From positions 1-7,190 of the forward strand of contig JAGCSD010000016.1 in NCBI GenBank assembly GCA_017964345.1: a DNA stretch of 7,190 bases, in the 5' to 3' direction. Below the pieces are notes generated by a model. The model was not told the origin of the DNA. It saw only the letters and a list, made by a program, of their open reading frames with translations, and did not search any database. Positions within the stretch are counted from its first letter, which is position 1. Each line of letters starts with the position of its first letter. The position numbers and the translations under genes are program-made. Shown here in pieces: positions 1 to 5,183 of this stretch. Source of the DNA: Clostridia bacterium (GTDB taxonomy: Bacteria > Bacillota > Clostridia > Christensenellales > QALW01).

Positions 1-392
1 AGAGCATCAACGAACCGGGTTATATTCAGCGGGAGTATGTGAAAGAAGAACTGCCGGACATCATGCAATTAGCGGATATCGTCGTATCCCGTGCGGGAAG
101 CAACAGCATCAACGAGTTTTTGGCGCTACACAAGCCTATGCTGCTCATTCCCCTCCCCGCCCTGCATTCCCGCGGAGATCAGCTCATCAACGCCGAAGAA
201 TTTACCTCTCTTGGCTATGCCGAAACTCTTCTGGAAGAAAACATGACCGACGACCGGCTGGTCGACGCCATCCGTGCGCTGTATAACAATCGCGAGCAAT
301 ACACCGCGCGCATGGAAAAAGCCGGTGCGCATTTGGGGCGCGACAAGGTGTTTGACGTAATCTGCCGCGTGCTGACCGCACACAAAAAATGA
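1..392 (+). CDS. murG: MurG, UDP-GlcNAc:lipid I N-acetylglucosaminyltransferase (3' part)
   Basis: This is the C-terminal 129 residues of a gene that begins upstream of the window; the reading frame is open from base 3 to the TGA at 390-392. MurG is a GT-B glycosyltransferase at the inner face of the membrane. It adds GlcNAc from UDP-GlcNAc to lipid I, making lipid II for peptidoglycan. The visible part is the UDP-GlcNAc-binding C-terminal domain. It holds the family stretch ADIVVSRAGSNSINEFLAL, then KPMLLIPLP and SRGDQLINAEEF, the form common in clostridial and some Bacillus MurG proteins. A helical tail follows (LVDAIRALYNNREQY). The GTG at 39 is an internal valine, not a start. A strong terminator lies about 20 bases after the stop, so murG is the last gene of its transcript. 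The family call is secure; the N-terminal domain cannot be judged. Confidence 0.93.
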   Translation, partial: SINEPGYIQREYVKEELPDIMQLADIVVSRAGSNSINEFLALHKPMLLIPLPALHSRGDQLINAEEFTSLGYAETLLEENMTDDRLVDAIRALYNNREQYTARMEKAGAHLGRDKVFDVICRVLTAHKK

Positions 393-411
393 ATCACATA
401 GGTGTATGATT

Positions 412-457
412 AAGAGGACGGTTTGTGAAAGACACATAAACCGCCCTCTTTTCCTTT
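412..457 (+). terminator. Rho-independent terminator after murG
   Basis: Bases 412-424 pair with 438-450: thirteen positions with one A-C mismatch (418/444). The stem closes a 13-base loop and is followed at once by a T-rich run (449-458, TTTTCCTTTT pattern). It begins 19 bases after the murG stop and separates murG from the decayed region and from spoIIGA. Confidence 0.88.
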
Positions 458-531
458 TGTTCTTGTATGCAACGCGTTTGTGAACAGAAAAAATTTTAGC
501 GTTTCCTTAAAGCGGTATTTGCAGATTTCGT

Positions 532-537
532 TATAAT
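532..537 (+). promoter_or_regulatory. Possible sigma-A -10 element (TATAAT)
   Basis: There is a perfect TATAAT at 532-537 in the AT-rich gap after murG. No good -35 is seen at 17 bases; the best candidate, TTAAAG at 507-512, sits 19 bases away and matches poorly. A start near 544 would begin the transcript at a small hairpin: 545-548 pairs with 568-571 and 551-555 with 560-564, with a TTCC loop. It could be the old promoter of the decayed sigma-factor gene downstream. It could also be chance in AT-rich DNA. Confidence 0.3.
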
Positions 538-660
538 ACTCTCGGCTGTCCTTGCTTCCGCAAGATTCAGCGGTAAAGATTTTCTTCTATTTCGTCAACC
601 TACTTCACATTCCAATCACTATATAGGCAGAAGAATCTAAAAAAAGAAAAAGCGGGGGCG

Positions 661-960
661 GTAAATATACTTTTTGATGGAAAAATATCGGAAATATCAA
701 AGACTGTCTTCAATTTCAGCCAATCCAAGACGAACACTGTCGCCGATGCGGAAGACCTTTCACGGGAAATACTTTAACTGTGCAGATCGGTGCCTGATCT
801 GCGATACAAAGAAGCGTTTTAGGCTTTATGTGGTCTATTGCAAACAACGTCTGCAAGCAGTGGCAGTGGTATCGCAAAAAGCAGGCGCCGTCATTTTTTT
901 AAATTTGACAGCAATAAATTTGATGACAATTTCGATATCATACCGGAAGACCTGCCAATA
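661..960 (+). pseudogene. Decayed ECF-type RNA polymerase sigma factor gene, region 2 only
   Basis: No intact reading frame covers this stretch, but stitching the frames gives a continuous match to region 2 of a sigma-70 family ECF factor. From 661 one reads ISKTVFNFSQSKT, then ADAEDLSREIL (the region 2.2 core-binding pattern), a TAA at 775-777, then LCRSVPDLRYKEAF. At 820-822 one base seems lost from an expected Tyr codon, giving TAG; the next frame (822-881) reads GFMWSIANNVCKQWQWYRKK. One extra base near 876-882 then restores the first frame, which reads RRRHFFKFDSNKFDDNF and IIPEDLPI. A direct 6-base duplication (GCAGTG twice, about 857-869) accounts for the doubled Gln-Trp. No clear linker or region 4 follows, so the 3' half is missing. 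A weak tail at about 973-1014 (LAKKQQKIPGRK) may be a scrap of the C-terminus. The start is not identifiable; 661 is simply where the resemblance begins. The family call rests on remembered sequence patterns, not on a search. Confidence 0.62.
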
Positions 961-1015
961 AAAATCAATAGAGTACTTGCAAAAAAGCAACAAAAAATTC
1001 CCGGGCGAAAAATTC

Positions 1016-1076
1016 GCATAAACACAAGGACAAGAGCCGTTTTTAACTCTTGTCCTTATGCTTTGTTTTTTGTCTT
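1016..1076 (+). terminator. Rho-independent terminator between the sigma remnant and spoIIGA
   Basis: Bases 1026-1036 pair perfectly with 1047-1057 (11 base pairs, 10-base loop). Outer bases 1016-1021 (GCATAA) can alternatively pair with 1056-1061. A T-rich tract (TTTGTTTTTTGTCTTT) follows at 1062-1077. With no intact gene before it, this is best explained as the former terminator of the decayed sigma-factor transcript. It also insulates spoIIGA from upstream transcription. Confidence 0.75.
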
Positions 1077-1104
1077 TACTTCGCCTGATAAATGTGGTTG
1101 TAAT
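1075..1104 (+). promoter_or_regulatory. Candidate upstream sigma-A promoter for spoIIGA
   Basis: TTTACT (1075-1080) and TGTAAT (1099-1104) are spaced by 18 bases and match the sigma-A consensus at 4 and 5 of 6 positions. A transcript starting near 1111 would carry about 120 untranslated bases. It overlaps the T-tract of the preceding terminator. This is weaker than the candidate next to the spoIIGA start. Confidence 0.25.
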
Positions 1105-1172
1105 CTTGTTTTCGGATTCCTTCCTTATCCGGCTTACCCCTTTCGTTTTTCGCCCTTTTTCTTCCCCGCAAA

Positions 1173-1205
1173 GCGACAAAACGCAAAGGCAAACCATGAT
1201 ACAAT
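1173..1205 (+). promoter_or_regulatory. Candidate spoIIG promoter: extended -10 with possible Spo0A box
   Basis: An extended -10, TGATACAAT, lies at 1197-1205, and a start near 1212 would give a leader of about 19 bases. No good -35 is present at 17 bases. On the opposite strand, 1173-1182 reads GTTTTGTCGC, which shares TTTTGTCG with the Spo0A box (core TGTCGAA, 5 of 7 matched). The known spoIIG promoter of Bacillus subtilis is used by sigma-A RNA polymerase with Spo0A~P bound over the -35 region, so a box here without a proper -35 fits an activator-dependent promoter. The assignment is inference. Confidence 0.42.
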
Positions 1206-1230
1206 GACGGCACGGAAGGGAATGAGGCGT

Positions 1231-1980
1231 ATGACGGTCTATGTGGAACTGGTACTGCTTGAAAACTTTGCGGCAGATTACATCATCCTGCTGCTGGCGG
1301 GAAAGCTGACCGGTCTGCCGCTTCGCCGCCCCGCCGCGGCGGCGCTGATCGGCGCGGTGTGCGCGTGTCTGGTACCGCTCTGGGAAGGATTTTCCCTTTT
1401 CCCCTGCCGCTTGGCGGCGGTTTTTCTGATGGTACTGCCGGCATTTCGCATTCGGCGTCTGCGCGAGCTGGGGTTGTCCGCCGGGGCGTGTGCACTGCTG
1501 TTCGGAGCGCTCTACGGGCTGGTGCGGCTGGCAGGGCGATCGGTGGACGGTCTGTTTTACCGCGAGGACGGCGTGTTTCTGCTGGCGCTTCTGTCTTTGC
1601 TCGGCTCCGCGGCGCTGTACCGCCTGATGAGCCTGTTTTTGCACCGCGGCAAAGCGGCTGACCTGTACGCGATCCTGCAGATCGGGCATACATGCCTGCC
1701 TGCGCTGTTTGACAGCGGGAATGCCCTCTATTACGCGGGTTTACCGGTCGTGCAGGTCGAGCGCGGCGCATTGAAAGAAACACCGGGAAAGCCGCTCCTG
1801 ATCCCCTATCGCGCGGTAGAAACCGAAGGCGCACTGATCGGCTTTCGCCCGAACAACGTATATCTGCACCGCGGGGACACCGTAACGCCCGTGCGATGCA
1901 TCGTGGCATTGTGTGACCGTCCGTTTCACGGAGGCGTGCGCGCTCTGCTTCATCCCGACCTGATAAAGGAACGAATCTGA
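1231..1980 (+). CDS. spoIIGA: SpoIIGA, sporulation sigma-E factor-processing peptidase
   Basis: This 249-residue protein is a membrane-embedded aspartic-type protease that cuts the pro-sequence from pro-sigma-E at the sporulation septum. The N-terminal half (about 3-130) is hydrophobic and suits five membrane segments; it begins MTVYVELVLLENFAADY, like the family start. The C-terminal half is the protease domain, with catalytic-type D161-S162-G163-N164 in ALFDSGNALY, corresponding to the DTGN/DSGN motif of the family. It also has IPYRAV (191-196) and a closing LLHPDLI. It is shorter than the roughly 309 residues of Bacillus subtilis, mostly in the loops. ATG 1231 is chosen because it opens the family N-terminus and has GGAAGGG (1214-1220) ten bases upstream; ATG 1222 would add three residues but sits almost on that site. 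The frame is open further upstream, but that part is the sigma-factor remnant and a terminator. sigE follows after one base. Confidence 0.92.
   Translation: MTVYVELVLLENFAADYIILLLAGKLTGLPLRRPAAAALIGAVCACLVPLWEGFSLFPCRLAAVFLMVLPAFRIRRLRELGLSAGACALLFGALYGLVRLAGRSVDGLFYREDGVFLLALLSLLGSAALYRLMSLFLHRGKAADLYAILQIGHTCLPALFDSGNALYYAGLPVVQVERGALKETPGKPLLIPYRAVETEGALIGFRPNNVYLHRGDTVTPVRCIVALCDRPFHGGVRALLHPDLIKERI
1965..1970 (+). promoter_or_regulatory. Ribosome binding site of sigE inside the spoIIGA end
   Basis: AAAGGA lies 11 bases before ATG 1982, within the last codons of spoIIGA. With a single base between the spoIIGA stop and the sigE start, the two genes are probably translationally coupled. 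Confidence 0.6.
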
Positions 1981-1981
1981 T

Positions 1982-2674
1982 ATGTTCAAAAAACTCCTTG
2001 CAAAACTCCGCGCATTGTTTGCTCCGGGCGTATATTACGTCGGGACGGGACAAACTCTGCCGCCGCCCTTGGAGGGCGAAGCGGAAAACCGCGCGCTGGA
2101 CGGTCTGAAACGCGGGGATCCCTCCGCACGCAGTACGTTAATCGAACACAACCTGCGCCTTGTCGTCTATATCGCCAAAAAATTCGAGAACACCGGCGTT
2201 TCGGTAGAAGATCTGACCGGCATCGGCGCCATCGGACTCATCAAGGCGGTCAACACATACGATTGCGACAAGCAGATCCGACTGGCGACTTACGCTTCGC
2301 GCTGTATCGAAAATGAGATCCTGATGTTTCTGCGCCGCACGTCCAAACTGAAAAGCGAGGTGTCCCTCGACGAGCCGCTGAAAGTCGATTGGGACGGCAA
2401 CACACTCCTGCTTTCCGATATTCTCGGTACCGAGCCGGATATCGTCTGTCGGGGGCTTGACGAGAGCGAAGAAGTCGCCGCCCTGCGCCGTGCGATTGCC
2501 GTCCTGCCTGCGCGGGAACGGGAAATCATCACGCTGCGCTACGGCATCGGTCAAAAACGCGATCTGACGCAAAAGGAGGTCGCTGACCGTTTGGGCATCA
2601 GCCAATCCTATATTTCACGTTTGGAAAAGCGGATCCTCAAGCACTTAAAAAAGGAATTGAATAAAAAGGCTTGA
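1982..2674 (+). CDS. sigE: Pro-sigma-E, early mother-cell sporulation sigma factor
   Basis: This 230-residue sigma-70 family protein directs early mother-cell transcription in sporulation. It is made as an inactive precursor and activated when SpoIIGA, encoded immediately upstream, removes the N-terminus. The pro-sequence is basic and amphipathic (MFKKLLAKLRALFAPGV) and precedes YYVG at 18-21, equivalent to the YYIG processing area of Bacillus subtilis. It is short: about 18 residues against 27. Then come LPPPLEG (26-32), region 2 with NLRLVVYIAKKFENTG (57-72) and the promoter-recognition helix ATYASRCIENEILMFLRR (102-119). Sigma-E-typical SEVSLDEPL and DWDGN follow at about 125-140. The region 4 helix-turn-helix TQKEVADRLGISQSYISRLE spans about 196-215. 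The signature of pro-sequence plus YYVG separates it from sigma-G and sigma-F. No sigG follows; the next gene converges from the other strand. Confidence 0.96.
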   Translation: MFKKLLAKLRALFAPGVYYVGTGQTLPPPLEGEAENRALDGLKRGDPSARSTLIEHNLRLVVYIAKKFENTGVSVEDLTGIGAIGLIKAVNTYDCDKQIRLATYASRCIENEILMFLRRTSKLKSEVSLDEPLKVDWDGNTLLLSDILGTEPDIVCRGLDESEEVAALRRAIAVLPAREREIITLRYGIGQKRDLTQKEVADRLGISQSYISRLEKRILKHLKKELNKKA

Positions 2675-2715
2675 CCGGTAACGAATCAACTGATAACGTA
2701 CGTCTTTATGGCGCG

Positions 2716-2753
2716 AAAAACGCCGCGCGTCCTCAGCGGGAACACGCGGCGTT
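2716..2753 (-). terminator. Rho-independent terminator of the minus-strand operon
   Basis: Bases 2719-2727 pair perfectly with 2745-2753 (nine GC-rich pairs, extended by GT/AC after one mismatch). Read on the minus strand, the stem starts 13 bases after the SDR stop and is followed by UUUUU (complement of 2716-2720). On the plus strand no T-run follows the hairpin, so it is a poorer terminator for sigE, although the hairpin may still slow plus-strand transcription at this convergent junction. Within 2675-2766 no other sigE terminator was seen. Confidence 0.82.
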
Positions 2754-2766
2754 ACCATGCTGTTCT

Positions 2767-3606
2767 CTATTGATTTTGCAGATATCCTTTTGTCATCTGT
2801 GTACAAGCGTTCCACAAGGCGTCGGCGGCCGCGCCGTTTTCATCACGAAACTTCACGTTCATAAGGCGTTTGCCGCTGTATGTTTCACCGGGAATAAAGG
2901 TCTCGCCCGGTATGCCCAGCGCTAAAAAGATCAATCGCTCGGCGCTTGTTTGGGGTGAGATCGTAAAAAAGTATTTTAAGGGCGAATGATAGCAGAATTT
3001 CACAAAACCTGTGGACTCGGCAGCAAAGTTCGTGCGCACTACACCCGGCTCGAACGCCGCCGCCGCGACGCCCTTCTCTCCGAACCGCTTATGCAGAGCG
3101 CGCGTAAGCAGAATGTTTTCCAGTTTGGCGCTTCCGTATGCCGTAAAGGGCGAATACGCGCGCTCATTCTGCCAGTCGCCGACCGAGAAGTTCTGCGAAA
3201 AGAGATTCGCCGCGATGCTGGACGTCTGAATGACCGTCGCGTGTGAAGCGCAAAGCGTGTCAAGAAGCAGATTCGTCAACAAAAACGCGCCTAAGACGTT
3301 GATCTGGAACGTGCGTTCGAAGCCGTCCGCGGTCAGCGTTCTCTCCTTCTGTACGCCGCCGGCGTTATTAGCAAGCACATCGATACGCCCCAGCTTTTTA
3401 AGCTCTTCCGCTAAGCGCGCCACCGAATCCAAATGCGTGTAGTCAGCCGTCAGGCAGGGCGCGTGCAGTTCGCGCGCGATCCGCGCCGTCTTGTCCTTAT
3501 TCCTGCCCACGGGAATGACAAGATGCCCCATCTCCGCGAGTTTTCTTGCCGCCGCCGCGCCGATACCGTCACTGGCGCCCGTCAAGACGATCGTCTTCTT
3601 CTCCAT
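2767..3606 (-). CDS. Short-chain dehydrogenase/reductase (SDR), substrate unknown
   Basis: This is a 279-residue cytoplasmic NAD(P)-dependent oxidoreductase of the classical SDR fold. The cofactor-binding glycine motif TGASDGIG is at 9-16, and Arg35 in VGRN suggests NADP(H) preference. NNAG is at 80-83, Asn103 lies in INVLGAF, the catalytic serine is Ser129 or Ser130 in QTSS, and the YxxxK pair is Tyr157/Lys161 in YGSAK. PGVVRT (187-192) follows the active site. The overall style (INxLGxFLLTxLLL, a long insert before YGSAK, and a tail of SPLKYFF then a SAERLIFLAL helix) resembles retinol-dehydrogenase-like bacterial SDRs, whose real substrates are mostly unknown. The start has AAAGGA (complement of about 3614-3619) eight bases upstream. 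It begins 14 bases after the truA stop and so closes the prmA-ecf-truA operon; no functional link to those genes is evident. All catalytic residues are present, so it should be active. Confidence 0.88.
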   Translation of the reverse strand: MEKKTIVLTGASDGIGAAAARKLAEMGHLVIPVGRNKDKTARIARELHAPCLTADYTHLDSVARLAEELKKLGRIDVLANNAGGVQKERTLTADGFERTFQINVLGAFLLTNLLLDTLCASHATVIQTSSIAANLFSQNFSVGDWQNERAYSPFTAYGSAKLENILLTRALHKRFGEKGVAAAAFEPGVVRTNFAAESTGFVKFCYHSPLKYFFTISPQTSAERLIFLALGIPGETFIPGETYSGKRLMNVKFRDENGAAADALWNACTQMTKGYLQNQ

Positions 3607-3620
3607 ATCCGTTTCCTTTT

Positions 3621-4352
3621 TTAATAGAATACCTCATCCAGCGTCAGTCCCTTGGCTTCGGCAGTCATGCCGGCATACTTGCGCACGCCGCCGGAGAGGA
3701 TGGTTTCCACATCCTGCGGTGTTTTTTTACCCTTGCCCACTTCGATCAGCGTGCCGACGAGGATGCGTACCATGTTGTACAAAAAGCCGTTTCCCTCCAC
3801 CGTGAAAGTGATCAGCCCGTCTTTTTCAGCGATCTCTAAGCGGCTGACCGTTCGCACGGTCGTCTTGGCGCTTCCGCCTGCGGCGCAGAACGCGGCAAAA
3901 TCGTGCGTGCCGACAAGCACGCGCGCCGCCTGCTCCATCGCGGCAACATCCAGTTTCTCCGGAACGTGCGTCGTAAAACGCCCCATCAGCGCGGACGCGT
4001 GCGGCGCGTTCCACACACGGTAGACGTACCGCTTACCCTTGGCGGAAAAACGGCAGTGAAAGCCTTCCTCCGCCTGCCAGCTCTTGGTTACGCGAATGTC
4101 CGGGGGCAGATGCGTATTCAGGATAAACGCAAATTTCTCCGCCGGAATATTTGTTTCCAGATCAAAATGCCCGCACTGCCCGCGCGCGTGAACGCCGGCG
4201 TCGGTACGACCCGCGCCGAAGACGGGAATACGCCCCTTGCCCAGCGGCAACAGCGCTTCCTCGATCTTCTGCTGGACGGTCACGTCATTTTTTTGCAATT
4301 GCCAACCGGCGTAGGCGGTGCCGTCGTATTCTACTAAAAAGGCAATACGCAT
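3621..4352 (-). CDS. truA: TruA, tRNA pseudouridine(38-40) synthase
   Basis: This 243-residue enzyme converts uridines 38, 39 and 40 of the tRNA anticodon stem-loop to pseudouridine. The N-terminus is family-typical: MRIAFLVEYDGTAYAGWQLQ. The catalytic aspartate is Asp51 in GAGRTDAGVHARGQ. Further family marks are LNTHLPPDI (about 78-86), HCRFSAKGKRYVYRVWN (98-114) and GNGFLYNMVRILVGTLIEVG (about 192-211). Length is normal for bacterial TruA (about 245-270). It starts three bases after the ecfT stop and is followed by the SDR gene after 14 bases. An ecfT-truA junction is common in Firmicutes, but there the next genes are usually rplM-rpsI, which are absent here. Confidence 0.96.
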   Translation of the reverse strand: MRIAFLVEYDGTAYAGWQLQKNDVTVQQKIEEALLPLGKGRIPVFGAGRTDAGVHARGQCGHFDLETNIPAEKFAFILNTHLPPDIRVTKSWQAEEGFHCRFSAKGKRYVYRVWNAPHASALMGRFTTHVPEKLDVAAMEQAARVLVGTHDFAAFCAAGGSAKTTVRTVSRLEIAEKDGLITFTVEGNGFLYNMVRILVGTLIEVGKGKKTPQDVETILSGGVRKYAGMTAEAKGLTLDEVFY

Positions 4353-4355
4353 GGC

Positions 4356-5183
4356 TCAGCCCGTCCAATCCGGCAGAAGCGAAACGATGACCGTTTGATC
4401 CGCCGCGATGAATGCCGCCAACGCCAGAACGACTGCCGCCGCCACAGCGTCCGACGCGTGAAACCGAAGCACCTTTAATCGTGTGCGCCCTTCCCCACCG
4501 TGATAACAGCGGGCTTCCATCGCCATGGCAAGTTCCTCCGCCCGGCGAAACGCGCTGACAAGCAGAGGTACGAGCAGGGACACCACCGCCCCGGCGCGTT
4601 TATACAGGCTCCCGCTGTCAAAATTCGCCCCGCGCGCGGTCTGCGCCTTGCGGATCTTGTCGGTTTCCTCCGTTAAAATCGGAATGAACCGCAGGGCGAT
4701 ACTCATCATCATAGCGATCTCGTGCGCCGGGAAACGCAGTTTTTTCAGGGGCGTCATCAAGCTTTCCAGCCCGTCGGTCAACTCAATGGGCGAGGTGGTA
4801 AAGGAAAGCAGTCCCGCGCCGGTCACAAGCAAAACGAGCCGCAGCGCCATAAACAGCGCGCGCTTGATCCCCCCTGAGGTCAAGTTCAAAATACCCCACT
4901 GCCACAAGACCGCGCCGCTTTGGTTAAAAAACACGTTGAGCAGAAACGTGAACAGAAGCAAAAAGTAAATGGCTTTCAGGCTGCTCATCATTTTGGAGAG
5001 CGGAATATGCCCGGCAAAGCTGACGGCAAGCACAAAGCAGGCGCACGCCGCCAGTCCGCAGAACGTGCGGCAAAGGAAGATCAGCGCCATCATGGAAATG
5101 ACCGACAGGATCTTCGTGCGCGGATCCAGCGCATGGACCGGACTGTTGACGGCGTAATACTGCCCGAGCGTCATTTCTCTCAT
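4356..5183 (-). CDS. ecfT: EcfT, transmembrane coupling protein of the energy-coupling factor transporter
   Basis: This 275-residue integral membrane protein links the ATPases EcfA1/EcfA2 to interchangeable substrate-binding S components (vitamins, cofactor precursors, metals). The N-terminus MTLGQYYAVNSPVHALDPRTKI is family-typical. Hydrophobic segments lie at about 25-58, 68-86, 104-127, 156-172, 196-212 and 244-266. The two coupling motifs are ARG at 183-185 (AQTARGANF) and ARC at 224-226 (AMEARCYHGG, the frequent Firmicute variant). The start at 5183 is chosen because it overlaps the ecfA2 stop as ATGA and has GGAGGG six bases upstream; the open frame extends to 5228 but has no reason to start there. 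No S component is encoded in the window, so this is the shared (group II) module serving S proteins elsewhere. Confidence 0.94.
   Translation of the reverse strand: MREMTLGQYYAVNSPVHALDPRTKILSVISMMALIFLCRTFCGLAACACFVLAVSFAGHIPLSKMMSSLKAIYFLLLFTFLLNVFFNQSGAVLWQWGILNLTSGGIKRALFMALRLVLLVTGAGLLSFTTSPIELTDGLESLMTPLKKLRFPAHEIAMMMSIALRFIPILTEETDKIRKAQTARGANFDSGSLYKRAGAVVSLLVPLLVSAFRRAEELAMAMEARCYHGGEGRTRLKVLRFHASDAVAAAVVLALAAFIAADQTVIVSLLPDWTG

Larger units (their letters stand above)
393..1230. other. AT-rich gap without an intact gene, murG to spoIIGA
   Basis: These 838 bases hold the murG terminator, a lone TATAAT with a small hairpin behind it (532-571), the sigma-factor remnant, a second terminator and the spoIIGA control region. 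The composition is clearly AT-richer than the flanking genes. Bases 572-660 and 1105-1172 show nothing recognisable beyond homopolymer-like purine and pyrimidine tracts. No intact protein, tRNA or known riboswitch was recognised on either strand. Confidence 0.7.

Noticed and set aside
782..802. Perfect 7-bp hairpin (GCAGATC/GATCTGC) as a terminator or operator
   Set aside because: No T-run follows and it lies inside the readable sigma-factor text (RSVPDLR), so it is probably coincidental.
674..961. 95-codon open frame in the gap
   Set aside because: No family resemblance and no ribosome binding site; it is a different frame over the sigma-factor remnant, which explains the sequence better.
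838..1980. One long open frame joining the sigma remnant to spoIIGA (380 codons)
   Set aside because: The first 131 codons cross a strong terminator hairpin and T-tract (1026-1077) and AT-rich control DNA. SpoIIGA homology starts at 1231 with its own ribosome binding site. The shared frame is chance.
835..2053. Long minus-strand frames (284 and 256 codons) opposite spoIIGA
   Set aside because: Low-complexity Arg/Gln/Pro-rich text typical of the antisense of GC-rich genes; no domains and no ribosome binding sites.
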